Positions 25,441-37,942 are shown, counted from the first letter of the stretch. The stretch: 64,000 nt of DNA from Rhynochetos jubatus (GCA_027574665.1 CM050654.1:32631722-32695721); one strand, 5' to 3'. Made by a program: numbers and translations. Notes: generated by a model not told the origin, from the letters alone.

Positions 25441-25648
25441 CAAATCATCATAATCCTGCTCCAGAAAATGACCCCTATTCGAGGAATGCATCTCATAGGG
25501 GTTGTTTGGCTGATACCCTGGATTCGCGTGGCCAGAAGTGGTCTGGACTCTGGGGAACATGCTGGGCTGTCTGTCATCAGAGGTATTTGAGTTGGAATAT
25601 CCTGACTTAATCAGGCTCCTCTTCTCTGGATCTTGTTTGTGTTTGGCT
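25441..25648 (-). CDS. MUC13: MUC13 exon 19: cytoplasmic tail
   Basis: A 208-bp exon between acceptor 'cctctgaag' and donor 'gtaagtg'. It codes residues 456-524 after a split Arg. The start is basic (A-K-H-K-Q-D-P-E-K-R-S-L-I), matching human ...KTKHIEEENLI. PSMFPRVQ parallels human GSVFPKVR. Tyrosine-containing segments include NPGY and NNPYEM, and the exon ends EQDYDDL. The tail is hydrophilic and Asn/Ser-rich. NPxY motifs are known as PTB-domain or endocytic signals; their use here is inference. Confidence 0.92.
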
Positions 25649-26713
25649 CTTCAGAGGAAATGAAAGAACAAAGAAGGTTTTAAAGGACCTTTCAGGGTGC
25701 CTTACTCATTAAGTCCAACTTACGGAGTTGCTCGCTCCCACCGTATTTTGGATACTCAGTCCTGTTCTGAAACATGCAACAGATTTTTGTAGTGTACCAA
25801 TTGCAAAACCCTTTTTGCCAATGACAGAGCACGAAGTTAGGTGTCTTTTATCATTGATGGGGCTAAGCTGCTAGGAGAGACAGAGGGAGACTTTGGCCCC
25901 TTTCAACAAGTTCCTAGAATGAAGGAGTTTCTTTGACCATGACTAGCTCTAAGTGACTACCCAGAAGAAAAAATGAGGCACATTCATTAGGCCCAGTTAA
26001 GAAAAGCTGCCCTTGTGCCTGCAGCCGAAGCTGGGCACTCAAATGATGCATTTGAATTGCCTGTGATCACAGGTACAGACACCACACTTGGCACCAGCCT
26101 GTGCACCTGATGGCAAGCTGTGCCTGCTCTGGGTAGTCTTGTAGGTGTCTTCACCTGGGCAGCACTGAGACAAAAGGCAGACAAGCTGCTTGAGTGTGTA
26201 TTTATTGTGTGGGGGGAAGTGAGGAGGTGCAACTGCAATTGAGAATTTGCCAGAACACCGGGAATAGCAAGCTTTAAAGAGAAGTTTGGCTGAAGTGCCA
26301 CCTGTACTGAGCTGAAAGGGGCATGCCAAGGCCTTGAGCTGAAGTGCCACCAGAGAAAGCTGCAGAAGGTCGGAATTTGGGCGACATCATAGTCTTGTGA
26401 TATCAGCATCCTTCTCCAATCTCATCCAAATGCCGTATCAGTACTGGCTAGGGCAGGATTAGAATTAATGGGTCAGGTGTGTATTTTGAAAGACTTGGCT
26501 GCAGCTTTCATGGTCAGAGACACAGCAAGAGAAAAAATACTTCTGGGGATAGCACACAGGTAAAACCAAATTCTAATGGCTACATGACTAAAATGAGCTT
26601 CTCTGCCCATCTAGGCATGCAACCACATTCATAGCATTCTCTACATCTGTGCTTTGTTCTCTAGGAGCATGCAGTGATTGCAGCTTCTATTAAATTGTGA
26701 GAAATAATCTTAC

Positions 26714-26801
26714 CTTACTGAAACAATAGAGACTGCTATCACTAAACACAGGATAATTGCTCCAAACACTGTACCCACGATTATAAGGATGAGTTCACTA
26801 T
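26714..26801 (-). CDS. MUC13: MUC13 exon 18: transmembrane segment
   Basis: An 88-bp exon (phase 1 in, 2 out) coding residues 427-454. It contains the uninterrupted hydrophobic stretch LILIIVGTVFGAIILCLVIA followed by V-S-I-V-S-V-R. This is the single-pass membrane anchor and corresponds to human MUC13 LILTIVGTIAGIVILSMIIA. The next exon begins with basic residues, consistent with an inside-facing C terminus. Confidence 0.95.
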
Positions 26802-26888
26802 CTGGAAAAAAAACAAACAAACAAGAAACAGCAATTGGAAACTCATGGTAAATATCGCAAACCAAGACCTGTCTCTTATTAGGAAAAA

Positions 26889-26921
26889 AGGAGGAAAGGA
26901 AAGAAGGAAAGGAAGATAGAC

Positions 26922-26952
<31 letters not shown>

Positions 26953-26955
26953 TGG
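26889..26955. repeat. GGAA/GATA/GACA tetranucleotide microsatellite
   Basis: A compound run: GGAAA/GAAG units, then GATA, then about six GACA, then GATG. It lies in the MUC13 intron about 90 bp upstream, in transcript sense, of the transmembrane exon acceptor. Confidence 0.92.
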
Positions 26956-28366
26956 ATGTTATTCATCCCCAGACTCCTGGATCTGTTTCAGTATGACTGT
27001 CTGTGGACACGAAACCGGTAAATGTAGGAACTGCTCTGCACTAAAGACCATCTGTTCAGGATGGCTATTCTGATCCCAGCTCAGGTTCCTAATCTCATGC
27101 ACTGAATGGTTTCACACTTAGTTGTTCCAGTAGAGCTGAGGGACAGGAACAATTGGGAGGGCATAGGGGTTGCTTAAACTAATATTGCTGCTAAAATATG
27201 TAGTTAGGTGTCAAATAGGTTCTTCACATGCTCTAGGCATATAAGGCACTCTGATTAGAGATGGTTGTTATGTGGGACTATGAATACAGAGGATATGAGG
27301 CTATTAATGGCATTTATTATTAGCAGGTCCCAAATTTGTGTTTAAATTCACGATGCATTGATTATGTGCTAATTTAGTATGTTTATTTGCTGTATGAAAA
27401 AGGCCTTAAAATTCCCCGAACTTTCTCTAGAAAGGTATGTTCTGTGTGATGAAAAATAGCTTACCTGCTGAACATTTATCCCTGGCAAGATTCTCTGTGC
27501 TGCACTACACCTACCATTAGCTAATCTCCAAAACTCTTGAAGGTCTCTTAGCTGCAGACGCAGGTATGTTAAACGTAAAAGTTTAAGAATGTAGCAGTGT
27601 GAGACTCCAAAGGGCCACCTGAGGATATACCTTTTGCTCAAAGGAGTTCTGAGAAGAACTGTAACTGTTTGTTTTTCAACCTGCCTTTGACTGTATTAGA
27701 TGTTCTGAGTTTTGGCACATACAAACACTAGAAGGTGTGAAGAATGTCTTCTCCTAATCTGTACCATGGTGGAAACTGGAGAAGGTGCAGCAAACAGACT
27801 CAGAAAAGGGAAAAAGCTTTGGAAGTCCAGTCTAGCTTTTCCAGATCATTACAATTATAGGATAACACATTCAGGGCCATCAGCTCTTCATCAGTATAGA
27901 ATACTAGACACTACGCAGTGCTTGCTTGCAAGGTAAAGCACAAACAAGAACCAGTGGCTGGATATCAATGCAGGAACATTTCAAATGAGAGTAATCTACA
28001 GATGTTTTAACACAGGGAGTGATTATTTACAGAAAAAACTATTTCATTAGTGGAGCTGAGTTCAGCATTGCATGTCTTTAGATGAGGACTAAATACTTTT
28101 CTATCAAATAACGTGGGTTGGACTAAAAACTACTGAGTTTAAGGCAGAGGTCTTTAGAGAAAATGCTACTGTCTGTCTGAGTTTCGAGAAGGATTTTTCC
28201 TTCTAGGCAACAGTGGAATTTTTCTCATTTTTTTCTAACATCTTCCTGCTATCAATACAAGATGCCCTAAAGGGTACTACTTGTTATTTTTGTTATCTTA
28301 GTCAGATTAAACATTACTGGGTATTTTTCCATGCTGTAATTAAGAATTAGAAATTCTTGTGCTTAC

Positions 28367-28404
28367 TGTTATTGCAGTTCTCTCCGGAGTAGCCCACTGG
28401 ACAA
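28367..28404 (-). CDS. MUC13: MUC13 exon 17: end of juxtamembrane EGF-like module
   Basis: A 38-bp micro-exon with acceptor 'ctctcatgtag' and donor 'gtaagc', coding S-CPVGYSGENCNN. It matches human MUC13 CAFGYSGLDCKD just before the membrane. It supplies the last two cysteines of the third Cys-rich module. Phase is 2 in and 1 out, consistent with both neighbours. Confidence 0.9.
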
Positions 28405-29470
28405 CTACATGAGAGAAAAAAAGGAAAAAAAAGAAAAGAAAGATAATGTTGTTAAGCAGATGATCACAAAACAATAGTATATTTCCAGCTTTTATCAGTA
28501 ATTTCTCTACAAGGTGTGTTCATTACAGATTTCCTCTTCAGCGCTAACAATATCGAATGACTTAGTTTCACTGTTAGAGTAAAACAATCTGAGATTTTCA
28601 GAATGATTGGTGAGCTGGACACTCAAAGTTTCAGGTTCTCGGCCTGAAAAATGTTAAGAGTCTAATTTCTCAAAAGAACTAAGCCCTACACCTCTGAACC
28701 ACTTAGAATTGCTACCAACTGACTTTATCAAAAGCCTCAACATAAGGTCTATAATCACTGGCAACTCCTTGCCTTCCTTCCACACTAGTTGTTTATATTT
28801 AAAATATATTGACTTTACGATAAGAACCGTTCAGTGTGTAGCAGCAGTAACTACAAAAAGAACTGAATTGATCGAGATGGGGAGTAAGGTCCTTCTGCTT
28901 ATCCGTGGGAGTGGAGCACAGTCACCTACTCAGCTTTACCCGCAAACAACACTGCTCTGTTCTAATCCTGAGCTGACAGAAATACCCGCAGAGGGAAAAC
29001 CCAGGCGAAATAACATAGGTCTGAAAGTTATCAGGAAACAGAGTCCGCACTGATGTTAGTAGAAACGTCCCAGGGATTTGAGGCAAATCTTGCTCTAATG
29101 CCTGTTGCTTACTAAATGCTTCGGCATACCACTTTCCATGCCTCAATTACTCTGAGGGAATAATTTATGTTTATGTGGGCGACCCACAGAATAAGCGTGA
29201 AGCTGTTTATCCTCTTCACTGACTCACAGCTGATCTTGGATCTCCTTGACTTTCCTCTGAGGTATTATGAGTGCACACCACCGGCTAACGCCAAGCAGTT
29301 AAAATGCCATAACTTGTGACACTATAGGAATTTGTCCACCTGCAAACCACCTTGGGCACCTTTCTGACTTGTGTAGCTGCAGGCTGCTCTTCTAAATTGA
29401 GGGTGACCCTGTGTTAGATGTTCTTCTCTCCTATCTTTGCCTAGAACTCAAGAAAAAGCTGAGTACTCAC

Positions 29471-29582
29471 GATACACATGTGGCATTCTTCTTTTCAAAG
29501 TTAGGCAAGCATTTGCACATTGGAACCCCTTCTTCTTTTGTACAGTACTCGTTTTCTTCTTTAGAACAGTTTGTATTGCAAT
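29471..29582 (-). CDS. MUC13: MUC13 exon 16: third EGF-like module
   Basis: A 112-bp exon (phase 1 in, 2 out) reading D-C-N-T-N-C, then EYCTKEEGVPMCKCLPNF, then N-A-T-C-V. With exon 17 the module has eight cysteines. It corresponds to the human segment CPDACNAQHKQC...ECACVPGY. An N-A-T sequon lies near its end. Confidence 0.93.
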
Positions 29583-29883
29583 CTGTATTCAGAGGGAAAA
29601 ATTACAGGGTGACTTGAAAATAGCCCCAAAAAATCAACATTGGAAGAAATTTCACACCCTCTTTTGTTTGTTTTGGTTTGGGTTTTTTTATTATTATTTC
29701 ATTGCACTGTAAACACACTTAGCTTTGTTACGCATCTAAGTATCAGAATGGCTTTTTTAGGGCTATACCTATGTAGAACAGAAACTGAAATACAAGAGCA
29801 CATAATTAAAGGTAAACTGTCTTTGTTCAAATCATCCAGCTTCATCAGAATAGAAATCTGTCTAGGCTGCATCTTACATAGGC

Positions 29884-29947
29884 AGGTGAATACCTGCAGT
29901 TTGATCTCAGAGCAGATGAATACCTGCAGTTTGATCTCACAGCAGAT
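29884..29947. repeat. 30-bp tandem duplication, two copies
   Basis: The phrase 'tgaatacctgcagtttgat' occurs at 29887 and again at 29917, and the rest of each copy nearly matches. It is intronic in MUC13. Confidence 0.9.
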
Positions 29948-30765
29948 GATTTGTATCCCAACTGGTGTAAAACTGGATCAGATTTAGACAGATTAGGGGC
30001 CACAAAGGACTACACTGGATCACATCTCACTGGCCTTTATTGTAGCCAGCTTTCATGATTTTATCATGAGTGCTTGCAATACTTGTTGCTTTTCTTAAAA
30101 TCTCATATCTTAGACTTTTCTGTAGTGTGAAAATCTTAGTTTTCATAAGAAAATAAGGCATATCTCAGGGCTGTGGAGGATAGCTAAAAGTATCAATAGA
30201 GGAGTGCTCATTAAAAGATTCAAAACAAACAAACAAACAAAACCCCAACAACTAACATTTCCTAAAACCCACATAAATAATTCTTTCCACAAAAACCTGT
30301 CTCAACACAAGTAATGCAACCCTAGAACTACCAACAGAGCTTGAACATATTGTGGTAGTGTATCATGAGACTTCCAGTTTTGTCAGTGTCCCCATAGCTG
30401 CCTCCAAGTAGAATGTAGGATTTATTCCCAAAATATGTCCTAGCAGAGAAGGCTGTGAATATAGGAATCAATTTGTTCCATACTTTACCTATTTAGGTTT
30501 TAATTCTTACACAAAGTTTGACAATGCATTTAAAGAGTTGCCCACTCATTGGTTTCAGTGATAATTTTCTCAGGCTTTAGTAGTTTACTTTACTGGAATA
30601 GAATTAGGGATGTGTATAAAGTAAAACATGAGAATGTATTTCTATGGCTTTCTTAACATGACACATATTCCCTGATTTTCTGAGGTCGGCACATTTTCAG
30701 AGTCACTGAGACAGGGAATAACCAGGTCAGCCTTTCAGGTATAAGTAAAGCAGCAAGGTTCTTAC

Positions 30766-30891
30766 CTGAACAAGAACGATCATCCCAGGCTGTTTTTGCG
30801 TAACCGTCTTTGCACATGCATTTTGGAAACATACTTTCCTCGCAATATGTGGTGTTAACATCACAGTTAAAAGCAGCACAATACGTTGTAG
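30766..30891 (-). CDS. MUC13: MUC13 exon 15: second EGF-like module
   Basis: A 126-bp phase 1-1 exon, residues 334-375. It has six cysteines in EGF order (YC, NC, YC, KC, MC, SC), with CDVNTTYCEE in the middle and DGYAKTAWDDRSC at the end. It follows the SEA domain as in human MUC13 (CDYYGCNQTADDC). An N-T-T sequon is present. EGF modules in MUC13 have been proposed to act as receptor ligands after SEA-domain separation. Confidence 0.93.
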
Positions 30892-31631
30892 CTTTAAAGT
30901 AGAAAGAGTCAGGAAGCAAATTGAGTACTAATAATATAATTTCAGAGAAAGCAGTGCATTTGCTCAGTAAATCATAAACCAATTATTTAGCAATTCTGGA
31001 AAAAAGGTGTAAGTCTTTTTTTTGAAACATTGGTACTCCAGGCATTTGGACCAGCCCTTTCTTTTCCCTTGCTCTTTACCACTTAAGGTCCTGTTTCCAT
31101 CCCGTCTTCTGACCTTCTGTTTCTCAGCCTTCTACAACTGCCTCCAAACCTTCCTGCCCCCCCCAGTCCATACTCTGAACACCGAATTTCTGACTCACAT
31201 TAAAAAGAACTATAGGAAAACCCCAGCACTATTCCCTTAATTATTTCCACAACTGTAAGGCCCAGATTCCATACAGTTCTACATAGATATAAATGTTTAC
31301 GATCATGTGGCTCATTTCATGAGCAATATTAGCATGCTGTTTGCCCAGCATGTTGCTCCTTAGATCCACATCCCGGTGGTGGCAATGGTTTACAAACCCC
31401 AGTGCTGGCATACGGAAGAGGGACATGATTGCACTGGCGCTTTGTGAGCTCTCAGGATTTTTCATATTTCCCCCTCACATTTAGGACTAGCACACAGGAA
31501 ATGTCATGATTGAGGTGGATACAGTCACCTTCAGATGGGCTTTGCTGCACATATAATTGTTCTAACCTGTTTTGAAGATAGGAAACTCTGTTTCTACTGA
31601 TTATTTACTTCTACAGTAAGGAATTACGTAC

Positions 31632-31777
31632 CTCTGTACTGAGAGACATAGGATGAATTTTTCTCTGCTTCAGTTATTGCAGAAATAACTGTCTTATTTT
31701 CTACACCTGAGTTCTCCATAAACAGGTTTATCACTGTTACGCTCATTGGAAAAGAAGATCTGTCTTCTTTTACAGGT
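31632..31777 (-). CDS. MUC13: MUC13 exon 14: SEA domain, C-terminal half
   Basis: A 146-bp exon (phase 2 in, 1 out), residues 285-333. It reads P-V-K-E-D-R-S-S-F-P, then MSVTVINLFMENSGVENK, then TVISAITEAEKNSSYV. It aligns with human MUC13 DDKFVNVTIVTILAETTSDNEKTV. The F-P-M-S-V-T-V-I segment sits where autocleaving SEA domains have F-x-x-G-S-V-V-V. The serine is kept, but the glycine position holds Met. N-K-T and N-S-S sequons are present. Confidence 0.93.
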
Positions 31778-33143
31778 CTGAAAAATACAGATAACATCAA
31801 TGTAAAGTCTCACGTAATCCATGTGGATAGCAAGCTAGATGTAAATACAAGAGAGGACTTCTGCCAAACTTCCCTCTCTCCCCTACCTTCTTTAATCCCA
31901 CAAAGCAGATAGTTGCTCAGACATCTGAAATTAATTAAAGTCTTGCTTAGGAATACATTAATAACCATCTTTCCAGTAGATCCAGATGCAAATCAGTAGC
32001 TGATAATCAAAGGCTGTTGGATTTACTGCTAACACCATCACTCCTTTGCATGCAGTTGACATGCAGGTGATATTTTTTTTACTGGGCTAACCTCAAGCCA
32101 GCTGCAGTGTGGAGGACCTCATCTGTTAGACCCTAACTTTTACATGCTCACATCAGTCTGTGGTGCCATCCAGGCATGACGTAGAGAACACGGCCTGAAG
32201 TGCAGTGAGGATAATTCAGGGTATGACCACAATGAATTCAGAAGGGTCTGTGCTGACTGCATGCCAGCTGAGTTGGGTTCAGCTGGACAGAAATCTCCCT
32301 GGGGTGAGGTGGAGAACAGCAGTGACTACCCCATTCTTCAGCTGAACTTCGTGCTGCTGGGATACATGCACAAACACCTTTAAGTGGTAGATCGCTATAA
32401 GGCCTTAAGGTGTTACTGTGCCCCATGTGTCTGTCACAACCACTCTGATGGAAGTGACTGCCCTCACAACTCTGCTTAACTGCCTCACCCATGGGGTTCA
32501 CTGAGGGGGTTTACACCACTGCGTGTGCTAGCATGCCAGGCTTTGCTTGACGTGGATTAAAGAGCACTCACAGAGAAGCTGGCAGAGCTCTGGGGACAGT
32601 AATCCATAACAGATGGTGATGGGAAGAGAGGGACACCTTACAGTGTCCACCTAGACCACCAAAGGGCCTACGCCCACAGCTACAGACACCACAGCCCGTT
32701 CAGTAACACCTTGGCTCAGCCGGTCCTCAGGAGAGACCAGCAAATGCACAATGAGATGTAGTGAACTTCTGCAGTGAGGGTGCTCCTTAAATTAAACTGG
32801 GACTCCAAGCTGGATTTGATCAGAGGAAGCTCACAATTAACTGTTACCATTTCAGATATCACAGGGACTACTGCCGTATCCTACATGGTGCTACAAGTGG
32901 GAGATCCACTGTGAAGAGATCACAGCCAGCCCACTTCACAAACATAACGGAAATCCATGGATAAAAATGGGGCCAGCATCCCAGAAACTTTAAAAATACA
33001 AAAAGAATGCCCTCATTTAACAGGAGGCGTACTGAACTGAACTCATCCCATACGCTTTCTTGAACTGAGTACTCCATGGGAAACAGATTAAAATGAGGTG
33101 TGTGTGAAGCACGCACTGTGAAAAACCAAACTGGCAAACTTAC

Positions 33144-33202
33144 TGAATTTCCACAATGACAGTCTGTCTAAAGCTTGTTAAACTTTTGAAGGCATGCTTA
33201 AA
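33144..33202 (-). CDS. MUC13: MUC13 exon 13: SEA domain, middle
   Basis: A 59-bp exon between 'cttttacag' and 'gtaagt', coding FKHAFKSLTSFRQTVIVEI plus two bases. It matches human LFKDVFGTSVYGQTVILTVS. Phase is 0 in and 2 out, matching both neighbours. Confidence 0.92.
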
Positions 33203-34747
33203 CTGTAAAAGAGAAATGAATTGGAATTAAAGACAAGCAGAAACATAGACCAAAATCACATGAAGCACTGAGGCTTCAGCTGTAAAGTTTTAATCCAGAA
33301 CATGCTCCTATATTCACAATTAAAGCAAGCTGATCTGTCACCTCCACGGTGCAAGGTATTGTAGAAGAGGAGTGGTGGGATGTACCCTGTAAAACAGGGA
33401 ATATGGGAGAGCAGTGGAGGGATGGAGAGACACGAGTTGAATGAGTGTCAGGCAGTGCTTTGGGGTTGCCTGGTTGGATAATTACATATACACCCTTGCA
33501 GACTCATCGCTCAGAAGGGCATCTCTGCGGTACCAACCTATGCACAATTAGAGGGAAGAGGGAGAAGTAAGCATCCTTACATGTGGCATGCGTCCCTAAG
33601 ACGCAGTGAAGTGTGATTGTCAGGGGCTGATCTTATGGGGAGAAGCACAAGGCTGATGAAAGCCCTGGGGGTTGTATGGGGTCAGTAGAAAAGTCACTGC
33701 TGACTTTTAGCAGGACAAAAAGGACAAAATGTTTAAGTCAACTGAAACGAAAGACAAACTATCTTTCTTTATAATAAAATAAAAATTATTTTCTATGCTA
33801 TTTTCTCTCCTGCATACTATCACATAGCTATTCCAGTGCTGCATATCATGCATGTCTGTAGTCATATCATGAAAAAATGTTGGATGAGGAAAATATTTTT
33901 TAACATTCTGGAGGGACAGTTTTTGGTTACTTTCTGATAAAACATTCATAGGAAGCAATATAATAACATGACTAATTTGATAAGCATTTTTGATCAGATC
34001 TGATTAATATTTAGTGTCTATTTTTTTATCAGGTGCCTGGTAGAGTTGTATTTGCCTTCTTCCTTACTTCCAGAAAGTGCCATAAGCAAATTCACTTGTT
34101 TCAACATGGCAGGGTAAATTAAACTGTTCCTTTTATTTCTCCAGGAAATCCATTGTAAGATTTTATGTATAATCATAAAATGCTCAAAACGTGTAATATC
34201 CATTTCACTAATAGCATTAAAATACTAATACTGGTATGCTTATGGAAGGGGCTTGTTATTTGGGTATTTAAACACAGCTGGACAGCCATTCTGAAAAGTT
34301 TGTGCTTTGTGGAAACAATAGCTTTCTTCAAAAATATATTCAAAGTTCAGTTTTACTCATACCACTGACCCCTCAAGCAAGCAGCAGAGATCAGAAACTA
34401 AATGGGTGGGAAAACCTGACTCAGCCCATGGTTTCTGAGAGGGAATGGTCAAAGAAACAGAGCAATTTATGTGAGAACTTCCCAGAAATGGCACTGAAAA
34501 TGCAGATATTACTTGTTTCAGGTACATCCCTTCACTTGAGCAAGAGCTACGCATGTACTCATCTGAAAGCAAAATTTAAGTCTTTTATGAATAGGTCTAC
34601 GTTAGTGTGAAGGACTCATTGACAGAAGTAGATTTCTCAAGTGAAACTATCCTAGGCTCCACATTAAAGGCAGTGTGTATCCCCACTGCAAGACATTCAG
34701 AAAAGCCTTAAATATACAAAAAAGATTTTAAAAAAATCATCACTCAC

Positions 34748-34851
34748 AAAGTCTGTTATATTTTGGAACACCTCTTCATACTGCACAGAATCTACACTTG
34801 GAACACTATTGCTGTAAAATGCCAGTGTAATGACGCCTGGGAATATATCTC
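34748..34851 (-). CDS. MUC13: MUC13 exon 12: SEA domain, N-terminal part
   Basis: A 104-bp exon (phase 1 in, 0 out), residues 231-265. It starts G-DIFPGVITLAFYSNSV and ends YEEVFQNITDF. Human MUC13 has KVFPGKISVTV...YQDLHSEITSLF at this place. SEA domains (about 120 residues) are common in membrane mucins and often self-cleave under torsion. An N-I-T sequon is present. Confidence 0.92.
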
Positions 34852-35778
34852 CTGGAATGAGAACAGAGAACATTAGTTAATTAGAAATCATTCAAGTCAG
34901 TCAGGTTTCACCTTGGAGTTCTCCAGCCTTCAGAGCCAGGGAAGTACAGTGCAGAAATAAACCAGTACTATTTTTCATATACTGGAGGAATCATCAGTGG
35001 ACAAATGTTTGCACAGAGAATTTAGCCACAATGGGGGACGTACTCTGGCTACCTGGAAAGAAGCAGGCAGGGTCCTGGGCTCAACCAAACTGGCCAGACT
35101 ATGAAGCTGAAAAATGTTAAACTGGCCTGAAGCTAACAAAAGACTCCATCTGCTGTGTTACAGCATTTAGTGAGAAAATACCTATATTAAGGAATCCAAA
35201 TTTGCAGGCACTAAGCAGCTAACGTGGTTGACCATATCTGAGAGAGTGATTCAGTGTCTACCTGCTTCTTTAGGCTCACAAGTAAATTTGAGAAACCTGC
35301 TTGCTGGCACTTAAATAAGAAGCCCCATATGCCCACACACGTGGCCTTCAGCAGCATCTCAGAGATGCATTTCAACAGGACTGTGATAAGTGTTTAGCAA
35401 CAGGTAAAATCAAGCTTGTTATTCAGAGGTCTTCATGGGTTTGGGCCTTCTAAATCCTGGTCATTAATATTGATGTCAGGTTTACACTTGCATTTTTTTA
35501 TGGCTTTTCACTCATTTTAATCTCCAGAACCCCTGACAGAAAACTCACCTTCTTCTCCTAGCCCATTAACCTCTTTGGCTGTTACTGTTTAGCGAGATAA
35601 TAATCTAGGTCATGGTAGCTGTGCCTGTCTGCAAAGCAAGGCATTATTCAGCAGTCGCTTTCCCAGACTGATTAAGTTTTCAGCTATAACATGAGAACAA
35701 GGGATATGGGAAGAATAAAACACACGAACAGTCACCTGTGAAGTAACTAAAAATATAGATTGCCCTTGCGCAACTCAC

Positions 35779-35898
35779 CTCTGTGACAATCTTTGTCGAA
35801 ATAGTAGAATCCATATGAGCACTGGCAGGTAATAGTGCTATATAAAGCAACACATCTAGCCATATTTATTCCACAAGAGTCAGGTTTGCATACGTTCC
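35779..35898 (-). CDS. MUC13: MUC13 exon 11: first EGF-like module
   Basis: A 120-bp phase 1-1 exon, residues 191-230. Six cysteines in EGF order lie in N-V-C-K-P-D-S-C-G, ARCVALYSTITCQCSYGF and D-K-D-C-H-R. It parallels human NPCQDDPCADNSLC...CLCLEGYYY. It directly follows the last mucin-repeat exon and precedes the SEA exons, as in mammalian MUC13. Confidence 0.95.
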
Positions 35899-36687
35899 CT
35901 GATACAAAGATGAAAGATATTAATGTCACGATTTCTATGAAATTGCAATAGCCAGTTGCAAAAACCCCAAAAAGTGGAAAGGAAAACACCTAATGAAATT
36001 CCACTGGCTACAAAGCTCAGAAACAGCTAATGTGTTTCCAGAGCTCGTACAGAAAACAAATTCTTCCATGGAGACAGAAATACCAAGTACAATGAATCAA
36101 AAGCTGTGAAATCATCATGAACACATACAATTTACAGAAAAAATAAGCACAGAAAGTGCAGAAGTCAGACAGACTAGACAGGGTGCACTGTCTCCTGTAC
36201 AAATTCTATCTGAAATGGGGTGGGTGGGCACGAAGCACTCCTGGGTGAGACTGCTCCATGGGGCACAACTAATGCCCTGGCACTCAGGCACATGATGGGG
36301 CGTGCCCAGGCTGACTCCTTGCCCATGCTCCAACAAGTCAGAGGAACAAAGTCCTCAAGAGCCAAGTCTTTTCACAGCCAATGGGCCTACAAAAATAACC
36401 TGGGGCCCTGGACCAGTGCATGAAGTAAAGATACCAAGCAGGAAAAGAGCAGCCTCTTCCAACCATTGCCAACACTTTCCCCTTGCAGCAAAGGCCAAAG
36501 GAAAAGAGGGAAGAGTGGAGAGGATTTGCAGCCTTCACCTGGGACCTTTATCTCCCCTGAGAGAGGAAGAGTGCGAAAACCCCATGCAGGAAACACGTCC
36601 TTATCGCTGGGGGCTGCAGAGCTCCCGGGCAATGAGCTACTGCAACCTCTCCTCACAAGGGGATGCCAAGCGCTTTTTCTTCCTTAC

Positions 36688-36744
36688 CTGTAGTTGTGGT
36701 GGGTGTCGTCTCAGGTGGGGCAGGAGTTGTTACGGTGCCGTTTG
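36688..36744 (-). CDS. MUC13: MUC13 exon 10: mucin repeat 9 (last before EGF)
   Basis: Acceptor 'cttcatcag' and donor 'gtaaggaag' bound 57 bp in phase 1-1, coding ANGTVTTPAPPETTPTTTT. The flanking intron of this copy has private bases: 'catgggga' at 36767, and 'gccgcagcag' at 37124 where other copies have 'gccggagcag'. Confidence 0.92.
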
Positions 36745-37885
36745 CTGATGAAGGAAAAGAAGAAACATGGGGAAACTGCTTGATGTCGTATAGAGGAAAC
36801 ATCCCGGGGGACACTGTGTGGCCAGGACAACCTCTGAGCAGGCAAGTGGGGCACCTGCACGGGGCCGAGCAGCCAGAGCCCTGGGCAGCCTTGCCCTGCC
36901 CTTCGGCTCTCCCTGGCCCTGACGCCTGTCTGCCCTGACATCTCCATGACCCCTCACCCCCCACATCGCAGCGCTTGAGCACGTGCCCAACACAGCACTG
37001 TATGGCCCCAGCTCAGCTGCACTCGCTGGCCACAGCTGGCTCAGTCCCTGGCACACGCGTGCCTCCCTGCCGGAAACCTCCCTCTGGACGCCCAAGGCAG
37101 CACCACACGTCCAGCACCGGCTGCCGCAGCAGGGCGAGGGGTGCCATCACCACCCTGCGCACAGCCTGCGCACCCCCTCCTCCCCCAGAGTGGCATCGCG
37201 CAACGCTCATCCAAGGGAAAATAGGAGGCAGACTCTCTTTCCCGTGGCGGGCTGGAGCTAAGGGAAAGTCAGGCTGCTGTCAGGAAGGATGCGCTTGACC
37301 AAGACCCTGATGGACAAGAGGTGAAGGGGTCCACAGCCTTCAACTTTACAGGCTGATCCCAGAAGGAGATTCACCCAACCAGGACGGGGATCCTCAGCAC
37401 CCTGCTGGAACGGGGCTTGCTGGGGCATAGGGGATTCTTTGCAGGGAACCTCCAGATCCTAAGCGTGCTGCCCACTGCACTCAGACCCATGATGGTGTAT
37501 CCCCGGCTCCCTGCCCAAGCTCCAACGAGCCAGAGGAACAACTTCCTCCAGGGCCCCGTCACAGTTTTTTCTTGGCAAACGGGCCTACAGGGATCCTCTT
37601 GGATGTGGCAGTGGTTCAGGAAGTAAAGATACCAAGCAGGAAAAGAGCAGCCTCTTCCAACCATTGCCAACACTTTCCCCTTGCAGCAAAGGCCAAAGGA
37701 AAAGAGGGAAGAGTGGAGAGGATTTGCAGCCTTCACCTGGGACCTTTATCTCCCCTGAGAGAGGAAGAGTGCGAAAACCCCATGCAGGAAACACGTCCTT
37801 ATCGCTGGGGGCTGCAGAGCTCCCGGGCAATGAGCTACTGCAACCTCTCCTCACAAGGGGATGCCAAGCGCTTTTTCTTCCTTAC

Positions 37886-37942
37886 CTGTAGTTGTGGTGG
37901 GTGTCGTCTCAGGTGGGGCAGGAGTTGTTACGGTGCCGTTTG
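37886..37942 (-). CDS. MUC13: MUC13 exon 9: mucin repeat 8
   Basis: The 57-bp exon is identical in sequence to exon 10. The intron following it in plus direction has 'tgttgtat' and 'cagcccctgg'. Confidence 0.92.
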
